Shown one piece after another: positions 34,811 through 43,703 of a stretch of DNA of 44,078 nt. The position numbers were made by a program, and so were the translations under genes. This stretch comes from an uncultured Acetatifactor sp. GTDB taxonomy: Bacteria > Bacillota > Clostridia > Lachnospirales > Lachnospiraceae. The notes beneath the pieces were generated by a model that was not told the origin of the DNA, did no database searches, and saw nothing but the letters and a program-made list of their open reading frames with translations. Location: assembly GCA_944384205.1 (NCBI GenBank), contig CALWSL010000005.1, positions 136,765 to 180,842 on the forward strand, given 5' to 3'. The number at the start of each line of letters is the position of its first letter. Position 1 is the stretch's first letter.

Positions 34811-36595
34811 CTACAGCAATGGTGTTTTCTCAATCATATACGCATACAAATCCTGCAGATGCGCATAATTGGAATACAGCATCATAAAAGCAATGATTCC
34901 ATATCCAACCAATTGCTGAACTGGCGTTTTTAAAATATCTTTTAACCCTATCATTACCAAAGGAATGATTGCCCATGCAAAATACAGGCTGAACAAAGGA
35001 CTGCATCCTGCACTGAAACCAATCACGGCAATCTGAATCACTGCCCACAGCAGCCACAACGCAAAAATCTGTGTTGATTTTTCTTTTCTGTGCCGCACAA
35101 TTGTCACTATCATAAACACAAAAATTACAATACCGAGAATATTTAGCTCCCCTGTTACAGAGCGCCAATAAAAAATATCCTTCGTCTCCCAATCCGTTGT
35201 AATCTCATAAGGAATCGGAACAAAACAGGATGCCAGCAGATTAAAGAAGGCGCAAAGCTTCTTTACAATCAACGCCCATACCTCGGCGGTTATCTCGGGA
35301 ATCTTGATTGTGCAGGCTGCCACCAGCGGCTTTAACCGGATATTTTGAGAAAACAATGTCCGCCCGTTGAACATCAGGAAATTATGTTCCAGCAGATACA
35401 CAAAATTCAAAATATACCCGATTCGCCCTGTCCCGACAATCGTCAGCAGAAACATGCCAAAAATTCGTCCGTATTCCTTCATCTTTTGGCGGAAGCTTTT
35501 TCCGGTTCCATAAAAGAATCCCAGAAATGCTGATGTTATCATCATTCCGCTGGCGGCTATGAGGAAATGCTCCTGAACCGTTTTTTTCTTTTTTGTCACC
35601 ACCGAATAGGCATACATAACGGCAAAAAAAGCTGCCAACTGATATTTTTCTATAAAAATCGTAAAAAAGATAAACGGGAAAGATACGCTGAAAATCAGAT
35701 AAATCCAGTTGCTTTTTATCATTCTCTTCAGCATAATTACCATCAGTATCATAATAACCGCCTGTACCAACGCATACAATATCGGTCTGATATTAGGAAT
35801 CCAAAAAAGAATATTGGTAAAGAAGGACACTATCACATAAATAGGATAAGTATACAAAGTCACTAAAGGATGCCGGATTCCCCCATTGCCGATATCCCAA
35901 TCAAATTCGTATCCATTGCTGAATACAGGATAATAATGCTCATATACAAACTGCGAATCCGTCTGGTAAATCCAATCCACCGTACTCCACTGCCCGGTTG
36001 TCCTGGAATAGAAAAAGCAAATCAGGGAGACGCAGCCTGTCATTGCCACAACAAAATAGGTTTTTTCACTCTTATCGGCAGTCTGATACAAATCAATACA
36101 CAAATCGGTCAGAAGCTTTATCACATAAGCCACAAAAATAAACACGGCAAAGAATGTGACAAGGCAGCCGATCATTAACCATGTATAGCTTGAGGACAAC
36201 AGCGAATCGGGATCAGCCTTAGGGAAATCTTCCTCCAGTGCATAATAAATATGGGCAAAATTAACCTGCGTATCCGTAACCAGTTGATAGACAACGGCAC
36301 ATGACAATGCAAATGCAGACCACCCGGTTCCTGCACTCATTTTTTTCATCGTAGCACGTACAAAGTTTTTCCCATAGGAAGCATACCAGTAAACCGGAAG
36401 CATAAGACCGGCAGCAAGCAGGGCATAATCCGGTCTGACAGTATAATCCGTACTGTCAAAATAAGTATACTCAATAATGACACTGTAATTCAATGTCAGC
36501 ATAAATGTTACCACTACCGCAGAACCTATAAACAAAGGATTCCACAGCTTTCTTAACCGTTTGAAAATATATCCCCAAAATTCCGCCTGTGTCAT
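34811..36595 (-). CDS. Polytopic membrane protein of unknown function, possibly GT-C-like
   Basis: 594 residues with about 11-13 membrane helices and no recognised family signature. The first outer loop has TYFDSTDYTVRPDY, rich in acidic residues. A later outer segment reads SNGYEFDWDIGNGGIRHPLV and precedes more helices. Such features are seen in GT-C transferases and O-antigen-polymerase-type proteins but do not decide between them. The ATG at 36595 overlaps the YfhO-type stop by four bases (ATGA), so the two are translationally coupled and probably act together in the membrane. Inferred role: extracytoplasmic sugar transfer or polymerisation for the glycan made here. Confidence 0.6.
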   Translation of the reverse strand: MTQAEFWGYIFKRLRKLWNPLFIGSAVVVTFMLTLNYSVIIEYTYFDSTDYTVRPDYALLAAGLMLPVYWYASYGKNFVRATMKKMSAGTGWSAFALSCAVVYQLVTDTQVNFAHIYYALEEDFPKADPDSLLSSSYTWLMIGCLVTFFAVFIFVAYVIKLLTDLCIDLYQTADKSEKTYFVVAMTGCVSLICFFYSRTTGQWSTVDWIYQTDSQFVYEHYYPVFSNGYEFDWDIGNGGIRHPLVTLYTYPIYVIVSFFTNILFWIPNIRPILYALVQAVIMILMVIMLKRMIKSNWIYLIFSVSFPFIFFTIFIEKYQLAAFFAVMYAYSVVTKKKKTVQEHFLIAASGMMITSAFLGFFYGTGKSFRQKMKEYGRIFGMFLLTIVGTGRIGYILNFVYLLEHNFLMFNGRTLFSQNIRLKPLVAACTIKIPEITAEVWALIVKKLCAFFNLLASCFVPIPYEITTDWETKDIFYWRSVTGELNILGIVIFVFMIVTIVRHRKEKSTQIFALWLLWAVIQIAVIGFSAGCSPLFSLYFAWAIIPLVMIGLKDILKTPVQQLVGYGIIAFMMLYSNYAHLQDLYAYMIEKTPLL

Positions 36596-39012
36596 TCTAT
36601 ACTCTCTTTCCTGTTATCCCTTTTTTCCTGCAGGATATCGAATATCATATAAGCACCGAAAAGCACCGCTCCCAGAATACTGCATACAATTCCTGCCTTA
36701 AGAGGTAAATAATCATACTCAAAACGGATTTCATTTGCCCCTTCATTTACTCTCACAGCCATCAATCCGTTGATATTCAATATTTCCGCCTCTTCTCCAT
36801 TTACGGACGCTTTCCAGTATTTGTCATAGGACACGCTGAAAAAGGCGTATTTTTCTGCATCTGCCGTAATCGTGGAACTAAAGTAATTGTCACCCCAATC
36901 AAAGTTCCCGCTAATCTCTTTTCCCCGTTCTTTCACCGCTGCTTCAATGCTCGTCTTAATTTTACTTTCGGTGCTCATGGTTTCTCCAATAGTTTCACCA
37001 TAATTCTCCAGATTATAATGTTTCAGTACATCTGATACCTTTTCGGCGTCCTCATCCTCAATTACCAGCGTGCGCAGCATCACGGCGGGTCGCGCCTGAG
37101 CGCCATATACCTCAAACTCCGTCCTCGTCATATAAGAATCATACGTGAATCCAATCGGAAGTGCATTTTCATTCTCATAAATATACATAATCTGACCATT
37201 GCTGTTTTCCACCTCACCAATATAAGTGTAACCCGTCTGCTCTGTCACGGAATAAATATATCTGCCGCCGAGCAGTTCACGGATTCCCTGATAGCCGCCG
37301 TTTGTCCATGTATGACGTTCATCACCTATCTGTGCATAAAATTCGGTAATGGACGTACTCACCGTGCTGCTGAAGGAATTCAGCGAAGGCAGGGAATTCG
37401 TCATTGCCAGATTATAATAGGTATGTCCGATTCCTTCATCGAAATAATAGCGGTAGGGAAGCACATCTCTGTCCAGTTCGCCGGTAATCTCTGTCAGATA
37501 GGTTACCACATTTTCCGCATAAGTTTTATTATCAAATTCGTGAAAATTGTAATTGCTGTTATCCGTAGTCATCTGGTATTTGTAAACGGTATACACCAGT
37601 GAAAATACACAGTATCCCATAACCGCCGCCATGCAGAGCACATGACGGGCACGGAACTTCGTCTTCACGGTCAGCACCGCCAGAATGCTCCCCAACACAG
37701 CAAGCACAATTAACAGAATATATCTTTCTTCATAATAAATAATTTCCGTTTCTGCTCTGTCCCACTCTACCACAGCAGTCAACAGGATAAACAATCCAAT
37801 AACAGCCGTATGCAGCAGGAACCCCGGCAGAATCCGGTATTCCTTCGGTTTATCCAATACCTTCACGGTTGCAAGCGCCATCATCAGAATCAGCATATAA
37901 TACCATCTGCGGTACACTTCGTCCGTAAAGAGCATAAATACGTTGTTCAAAATAGGAATCGCCGCAATGACAAAGCAAACCTTTAACAGTGTGGACAGCC
38001 AGTCCTTTTTCCTGTTCAGAATGTATACAAGCACAAAAAGCATTCCAAACAGAGGCAGATAAGCGGCATTGCTCATCCAGCTTACCTGTGTCACACTGGA
38101 ATAATGACACATAGGGTCAGCAGGCATAAAGTATGCCTTGATCATTTCCAGCCAGTTCTGTGTGGTCATGCTAAACCAGTTCTTTCCCTGCATATACTGG
38201 GAAACTCTGTCGTTGTTCATCAAACCGTTAATCGTAGGAAGCAGCAATGCGCCTGCCATCATCATCCCCAGCAGACCTTCCGCAATGCAGCTTCCAATAG
38301 GGGCAAGTATTGCCGGCAATTTCTTTTTTGCTTCTATCTTGTCCTGCTTTCGGCTCTGTCTCCAGTCTGCAAACTGTGGTATCAGATATCTCACTACATA
38401 AATCAGCACAAGGAACATAACCTCCGCGCCAAAAAAAACAAGGTTGCTTAACGCATTCAAAAGGCAGGCAACAGCCAGTCTCCCTTTCTTCTTATCCTCA
38501 ACAAGCTGCTCCAATCCAATCATCATCAGCGGATATAAAGCTACTGCGTCCTGAAAATGATAGAATACCACCGTACTGCACTGGAAGCCCGAAAACGCAT
38601 AGAGCATGGAACCGATGACGACAACGCTTTTTTTCTCCACATGTCTGTCAAAATATGCCGCCGAGGTTGCTCCTGCCACCGCAAATTTGAGCACAATCAT
38701 CCATCCCATTGCCTGAGGAACCATGTCGGCGGGCACCAGCAGCATCAGCCAGCAAAAAATACTTCCCACATTATAAAAACTGAAGGCCTCCAGAAAATTG
38801 CTTCCCAGATCTATCCCCCAGTTCCACAAAAGATTTCCCGACTTTATGGTTTCATTCATAAGCATATTAAAAGGAATCTCCTGCGCTGTATAATCAAAGC
38901 TCATCGCAAAATAGCCGTTATTTTGAAAAATGTAAAATCCCATTGCCGCAATTCCGACAATCAGATTTACAAAAAAAGCCGCTATCCAGATTGGTATGCC
39001 ACGTTTCTTCAT
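36592..39012 (-). CDS. YfhO-family membrane protein (GT-C-like)
   Basis: About 806 residues: some 12 membrane helices over the first 480, a large extracytoplasmic domain at about 490-770, and a final helix (KAGIVCSILGAVLFGAYMIF) with a basic tail. The first loop reads MSFDYTAQEIPFN; PLKAGIVCS and EIRFEYDYLPL near the end are typical of the YfhO family. YfhO proteins of Bacillus and Listeria add sugars to wall or lipoteichoic polymers outside, using polyprenyl-phosphate sugars made by CsbB/GtrB enzymes. The GtrB-like gene at 27701-28675 is in the same operon. The ATG at 39012 (AGG seven bases upstream) is preferred to TTG at 39018. Confidence 0.82.
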   Translation of the reverse strand: MKKRGIPIWIAAFFVNLIVGIAAMGFYIFQNNGYFAMSFDYTAQEIPFNMLMNETIKSGNLLWNWGIDLGSNFLEAFSFYNVGSIFCWLMLLVPADMVPQAMGWMIVLKFAVAGATSAAYFDRHVEKKSVVVIGSMLYAFSGFQCSTVVFYHFQDAVALYPLMMIGLEQLVEDKKKGRLAVACLLNALSNLVFFGAEVMFLVLIYVVRYLIPQFADWRQSRKQDKIEAKKKLPAILAPIGSCIAEGLLGMMMAGALLLPTINGLMNNDRVSQYMQGKNWFSMTTQNWLEMIKAYFMPADPMCHYSSVTQVSWMSNAAYLPLFGMLFVLVYILNRKKDWLSTLLKVCFVIAAIPILNNVFMLFTDEVYRRWYYMLILMMALATVKVLDKPKEYRILPGFLLHTAVIGLFILLTAVVEWDRAETEIIYYEERYILLIVLAVLGSILAVLTVKTKFRARHVLCMAAVMGYCVFSLVYTVYKYQMTTDNSNYNFHEFDNKTYAENVVTYLTEITGELDRDVLPYRYYFDEGIGHTYYNLAMTNSLPSLNSFSSTVSTSITEFYAQIGDERHTWTNGGYQGIRELLGGRYIYSVTEQTGYTYIGEVENSNGQIMYIYENENALPIGFTYDSYMTRTEFEVYGAQARPAVMLRTLVIEDEDAEKVSDVLKHYNLENYGETIGETMSTESKIKTSIEAAVKERGKEISGNFDWGDNYFSSTITADAEKYAFFSVSYDKYWKASVNGEEAEILNINGLMAVRVNEGANEIRFEYDYLPLKAGIVCSILGAVLFGAYMIFDILQEKRDNRKESIE

Positions 39013-39028
39013 TTTCAAACCTATTTTT

Positions 39029-39059
39029 TTCCCGCCCGGCTAAGCGCATCGGGCGGGAA
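39029..39059 (-). other. GC-rich hairpin between the GH43-like gene and the yfhO-like gene
   Basis: TTCCCGCCCG and CGGGCGGGAA form a 10-bp stem with an 11-base loop, 13 bases past the stop of the GH43-like gene. On the minus strand A residues, not T, follow, so it is not a standard intrinsic terminator. It may be a partial terminator, an RNA-stability element or a block to read-through. Confidence 0.5.
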
Positions 39060-39071
39060 TACCTCTTTCTT

Positions 39072-41483
39072 TTACTTCAGAATACCTGTTGTCTCATCAA
39101 AATAGCAGGTCACGCCATCAATTATTACAGTGCCTTTTGCCATGGTGCCATAGGTGTAATCAAAGAAATATCGATTGCCGTCTTTCTCTGACCATCCCTT
39201 CACCATTTGACCGTTTTCATCATAGCGAACCCATTTGCCAATCCGTTCTCCGTCTGCATTTACTGCCTCACCCCATTCACCGGCAAGGGATTCCTGATAT
39301 ACATCCTTATTCTTAGCTACAGCGCCCTGCTGAACGTTATCCAGCCAGTACCATGCGTCTGTAGTCCCATCATAAATCTCTTTTCCCCGATAAGCTTCGT
39401 TATCGGGATTGTATCCCTGACGCAGACCGTTCTCGTACCAATAGGTCACACCGTTTACTTCATGCCATCCGTTCCAGTCAGAAGAAGCTGCCGGGTCCTG
39501 ATATCCCGCATATTCGGTATCAGACGTTGAGCCGGAATCGGAACCGCCAAGACCGGGGGACTTATACTCAATAACCGGAAGCCTGTCAATGGGACCGCTC
39601 CTTTCTGTCAGCAGACTGCCCCACTGATCAAAGGTATAGGAATAACCGTTTACCTCAATCGTCTGATTCTCTACCCGCACTCCGGTAGTGGTATCAAAGT
39701 AACAATATACGGTATATCCGTCATCATTCACATAGCTCCACAAACCCTTTTGCATCGCTCCCGTAACCGGGTCATAACGGTACCAGTTTCCGTTTGCGCC
39801 GTCCTTATAGAAGCGGGCGTCGGAATCGTTACATTTAATCATCTTGCCTTCCCAGTCATAGCGAACCCATTTCCAGGAGGAATCCGCCGTACCATAGGCT
39901 GCTGCTCCGATTTCGTTAAACAGCGCCTGATCTACCGGCTGCGCAACCTGATAATCTCCGTTATCATAGGCCGATTTCACCCAGTTTCCATTTTCATCAT
40001 AAACGTTCTGCGCTGCCGCCATTTTTCCGTCATACACTGCATCCAGCCAATACCACGCATCGGAGTCCGGATCCCAGATTTCTTTGCCGCGATAATCCGG
40101 GTTACTAAAGTCCACTCCCTGACGAACATCCTTTTCATACCAGTATTTGACAACCGAACCGCCTAATTTCGGTGTACGGTAACTTTCCTTATAATACCAG
40201 CCGGTATCTGTCCATGGTGATTTCTCTTCACTGGGAGCCAGATAAGTATTCTTCAACTGCGCGTCTGTATATCCCTTTGTCTTCGCCAGATTGCGAACCT
40301 TTTCTGCTGCTTCGCCCGTCACCGTGATAACGGTACCATGGCGGTTTGCTCTCTCATTTCCGTTTAAATCATAGGTTTTAATCCGCTGAATGTTCTTTTC
40401 CAGCCATCCGGTATATTTATCTAATTTACCGGTTGTATCAACAGACGCTTTCACCACCCAGGTTTCATTCGTTCCAAACTCCTGATTAGAATCAACCGGC
40501 GTATAACTTTTCAAACGATCCATATAGAAGAAATATTCTCCCTGATATTTTGTCAGGCAGGGACCCTCATATCCGGTGGCAACATCATAGGACACTTCTT
40601 CCCATGCGCTCGCGTCACTGCACCGGCTTAAATCATTTATTCTGTAAATTTCATTGGTTACGCCGTTTTCCTTGATGGAAAGGTAGTAGTAACCATCCTC
40701 CTTATACAGGGATCCGTCAATATGATTGTGCGCTACACCTGCGCGTTCCGTCATACAGGGAAGATTAATCGGTACCGCATCCTCATATTCCGCTATCGGA
40801 GGCGCCGCAGGATTATTGACCGTATCCGCCTCCGGGCGAAGCTGCAGATTAGACACTTTAATCAGATACGGCTGCATCACATCATTTGCAGAATTATCCT
40901 CGTTGAACATTGCATAATATCCCAGGGATACCACAATATATACGGTTCCGTCATCGTCTACCATAAAATCGGGAGCGACGGCATTCCATGCGTTCTTTCC
41001 CTTTTCCTTATATCCGGGCGGAGTCACAGAAGGCTTTACATTTGTACTGCTTCCGCTGGCAGGATAGCTCCAATGAACCAAATCATCGGAATATCCCAGC
41101 ATGGGAATAAATCTCTGAGCATCTCCCTCTCCCTGCGTATATCCTGACAACATCCAGAAATACCCGTCCCTGTATAGAATACTGGGGTCATGAAGGGTAT
41201 TGTCGTTTCTGCCTTCCGGAATACCTGCGATTATCGCAGAATTGGAATCATTTGGCGCAGAATCCACATACGCCTGTGCCAGTTCATAAAAGTCCACTCC
41301 GTTCGTAGACCAGTAAAGGGTATCCGTACAGTCTTCATCGCTGGTCCAAAAAACACCGAGCATGATTTCATCGGAAGCCGCAGCAGATACTGTGTTCATA
41401 TTATTCTCTGTTACAGAGACACCTGAAACTGCCATAGCCATGCTTAACAGTACTGCTGATGTACATTTCCAAAAACGTTTCAT
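39072..41483 (-). CDS. Secreted GH43-like beta-propeller protein with cell-wall-binding repeats
   Basis: About 803 residues. A signal peptide occupies about 1-35 (CTSAVLLSMAMAVSGVSV, cleavage near VSAAA). About 40-370 is a five-bladed-propeller glycosidase domain of GH43 type: LHDPSILYRDGYFWML carries the catalytic Asp region, APDFMVDDDGTVYIV the second Asp, and ATGYEGPCLTKYQGEYFFY the probable acid Glu. About 430-800 holds wall-binding repeats, with a degenerate unit first and the shared module WYWLDNVQQGA to GKWVRYDENGQMVKGW last. Family members cut arabinose- or xylose-type glycans. The real start is the ATG at 41483; an upstream TTG at 41501 lies at the SD GGAGGAGG. It has its own promoter. 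Confidence 0.82.
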   Translation of the reverse strand: MKRFWKCTSAVLLSMAMAVSGVSVTENNMNTVSAAASDEIMLGVFWTSDEDCTDTLYWSTNGVDFYELAQAYVDSAPNDSNSAIIAGIPEGRNDNTLHDPSILYRDGYFWMLSGYTQGEGDAQRFIPMLGYSDDLVHWSYPASGSSTNVKPSVTPPGYKEKGKNAWNAVAPDFMVDDDGTVYIVVSLGYYAMFNEDNSANDVMQPYLIKVSNLQLRPEADTVNNPAAPPIAEYEDAVPINLPCMTERAGVAHNHIDGSLYKEDGYYYLSIKENGVTNEIYRINDLSRCSDASAWEEVSYDVATGYEGPCLTKYQGEYFFYMDRLKSYTPVDSNQEFGTNETWVVKASVDTTGKLDKYTGWLEKNIQRIKTYDLNGNERANRHGTVITVTGEAAEKVRNLAKTKGYTDAQLKNTYLAPSEEKSPWTDTGWYYKESYRTPKLGGSVVKYWYEKDVRQGVDFSNPDYRGKEIWDPDSDAWYWLDAVYDGKMAAAQNVYDENGNWVKSAYDNGDYQVAQPVDQALFNEIGAAAYGTADSSWKWVRYDWEGKMIKCNDSDARFYKDGANGNWYRYDPVTGAMQKGLWSYVNDDGYTVYCYFDTTTGVRVENQTIEVNGYSYTFDQWGSLLTERSGPIDRLPVIEYKSPGLGGSDSGSTSDTEYAGYQDPAASSDWNGWHEVNGVTYWYENGLRQGYNPDNEAYRGKEIYDGTTDAWYWLDNVQQGAVAKNKDVYQESLAGEWGEAVNADGERIGKWVRYDENGQMVKGWSEKDGNRYFFDYTYGTMAKGTVIIDGVTCYFDETTGILK
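39075..39446 (-). repeat. C-terminal wall-binding module, copy 1
   Basis: About 124 residues from YWYENGLRQGYNP to YFDETTGILK. It is closely similar in protein and DNA to copies 2 (41574-41948) and 3 (43707-44078), including the run from YRGKEIYD through WYWLDN to KDVYQESLAG. An older, more divergent unit lies further inside the same gene (about 39850-40155). Confidence 0.85.
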
Positions 41484-41537
41484 AAGCCTTTCCTCCTCCA
41501 AATGAGAAATTAATTCCTGTTTTTAATAGACTTTATT

Positions 41538-41566
41538 ATTATATCATAGCGGACTTAAAACGGCAA
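41538..41566 (-). promoter_or_regulatory. Sigma-A-type promoter of the GH43-like gene
   Basis: On the minus strand TTGCCG (41561-41566) and a perfect TATAAT (41538-41543) are separated by 17 bases. Transcription would begin near 41531, about 48 bases before the ATG at 41483. It lies just past the stop of the transglutaminase-like gene. Confidence 0.75.
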
Positions 41567-41570
41567 TCAT

Positions 41571-43690
41571 TTACCCCTGCAGCAGACCCGTCGTCCGGTC
41601 AAAATAAAAACTCTGCCCGTCAATAGCCGCCTCGCCCTTTGCCATACTTCCATAGATAAGATCAAAATAGTAGGTGCCGTTTTCGTTGGTATGCCAGCCT
41701 TTAATCATATGTCCGTTTTCATCATAGCGAACCCATTTGCCGTAAAGTTCTCCGTCTGTACCGGCATAATCGCCCCATACGCCCGCCAGAGACTCCTGGT
41801 AGACATCCTTGCTGACTGCCTTGGCGCCGTTCTGTACATTGTCCAGCCAGTACCACGCATCGGAAGCAGGGTCATAAATTTCTTTGCCGCGGTAAGATGC
41901 GTCCGCAGGATTCCAGCCCTGACGCTGCCAGTTCTCATACCAGAATTCCCTGCCGTCCGCGGACACCCAGAAGAGGCTTTCCGTTCCGCTAATCAGATTG
42001 CCGTTCCTCTCATCAAAATAGTATTCCTCACCGTTAATCATTTGACGCCCCTTCAGCATCTGACCTGTAACAGTATCATAGAATACCTTTCTGCCATCCT
42101 CCAAAATAACAGGACCTTTCATCATAGCGCCGGTAATCGGCTCGAAATAATACCAGCCTCCGTGTCTGTAATCCTCGCCTTTAATCATCTCGCCGTTTTC
42201 GTTATAGCGCACCCATTTGCCGCCGCTGCTTGTCTGGTAGACATCCTTATCTCTCGCCATGGTTCCGTCTGCGTCAAACCATCTCCAAGCGCCGTTCACA
42301 TAGGCTTCCTGAGACGCCACCATCTGCCCGTTCTCATAGTAATAAGACTGCCCGCCGCGGGCAATCAGTACGGCTTCAAACGGATTTACATCCCGTACTG
42401 CCACCGAACTGTCCAGACAGCCATCCTTTACTGCCATGACCGCAACCCGTACTTCCTCCGTTACCGTAAAGGCTCCCGCATACCGTATGCTCTTCGTTAT
42501 TCCGGCGGAAGGCGTGTCGCCGTTTAAGGTATAATAATATACAGTTTCCGCATCGCCGCCGCTGAAAGCAACGGTAGCGCTGTCCCCGTTCTGTTCTACA
42601 TAGATTGTGGGCACGGTCACCTGCGTATTGATTTCCGGCAGGGATCCGGGTATCATGCCATCCTCCCGGGGTTCCGTATCTAAGGAACACGGCGGCAGAT
42701 ATGCCTGCCAGAAGCCTTCCTCTTCATGTGCCGCCTGCGAATACCCACCGTAAGCATCCAGCGCGGCATCACTGCGTTCATAATAATAATACCGGATTCC
42801 TTCCTCTCCATAATCATCCCAGGTACAATCCACATTATACCAGGAATCATTGATACGCACTTTATTCCACTCATGCTCCAAACTGGTGACAGAGAGCGCA
42901 TCTATATCGGAAGCATTGCAGAACAGGGCAAAGGTCTGTGAATACCCCGCACATACCGTAGTGTCGCCGCAGAGCACGCTGTACACCGACTGGGAATATT
43001 CTACATCCTCATCAAAAATGCCTCGTAAATTTTTTCGTTATAATCCACTTTTTCCAGAATCAGATCATGTATCATTTTGACCTTCTCCTCATCTGTTTCA
43101 CAGCGGATAATCTGATTCTGCCATTCATTTATCTTCTCTTCGACGGCATCGGTAGCCTGTCTGCGCTTAGAGCCTGCGGCAAACTCCGTATAAACGCCAA
43201 AACCATAATAAGAACCGTCCGTGCTGCAATAAAGCACATGATTCAAAAAATAATACTGCGGGTTTGAGAACTTAAACAGCCATGCCACATTACCCATCTG
43301 TTCGCTTGTAAGCCTGCTGCTGCCTACCAAATCCGTATGATAAACGCCGCTTGTGCTGGGCATATCAAAGTCATAGGTGAGATAAAGAAGGCATATCTCA
43401 TTCAGGGCATCCCAATATGCCTTCTCATCCTCCGATAACTGATTATAAATATAATAGCTGCCATACTTCTCCCATTTGGAGGAGTAGGCTCTCGAACCAA
43501 GAAATTTCTTCTCCGCAATCAGCTCGTCCGCTTCCAGTGTTTCCCCGGCAGACACATCCAGAACCGCTTCTTCTCTGAGAAGTGAGCCTGTATATGCTCC
43601 CGCTGCCTGTACCTTTATATTCGCCGCTGCCGTTAAGAAATTTAGCAGAAACAGTATGCCTGCCCCCAGCAATATGATTCGTTTCTTCAT
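41571..43690 (-). pseudogene. Secreted transglutaminase-like protein with wall-binding repeats, split by a frameshift
   Basis: The 5' part (43690-43001) starts MKKRIILLGAGILFLLNF with a signal peptide and runs through a helical region to VDYNEKIYEAF, then meets TAG at 43001-43003. The second frame continues DEDVEYSQSVYSVLCGDTTV. It gives the three catalytic positions of a transglutaminase fold: Cys in TVCAGYSQTF, His in LEHEWNKV and Asp in NVDCTWDD. A chitobiase/FN3-like segment (YYYTLNGDTPSAG) and wall-binding repeats follow. One extra base in a homopolymer (A/T runs at 43014-43018 or 43030-43035) would restore a single ~706-residue frame. It may be a true mutation, a phase-variable tract or a read error. 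The ATG at 43690 has GGGGAAG upstream. A role in wall peptide processing is inferred. Confidence 0.75.
41574..41948 (-). repeat. C-terminal wall-binding module, copy 2
   Basis: About 125 residues from FWYENWQRQGWNP to YFDRTTGLLQG, matching copies 1 and 3. The shared core is WYWLDNVQ, KDVYQESLAG, GKWVRYDENG and a final YG-MAKG-IDG pair of repeats. Confidence 0.85.
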
Positions 43691-43703
43691 AAAAAGCTTC
43701 CCC

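Noticed and set aside
39029-39059. Intrinsic terminator after the GH43-like gene
   Set aside because: The stem is strong but is followed by A residues on the transcribed strand, so the standard U-run is missing. Listed only as a hairpin.
41691-42527. A 278-codon plus-strand frame (and others such as 29253-30005 and 32879-33559)
   Set aside because: These mirror well-supported minus-strand genes (wall-binding repeats, rfbG/reductase, rfbH) and show no initiation signals or domains.
43001-43040. Programmed -1 ribosomal frameshift in the transglutaminase-like gene
   Set aside because: The change of frame is in the -1 direction, but no clean X-XXY-YYZ heptamer in the right phase and no clear downstream stem were found. 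A plain indel explains it more simply.
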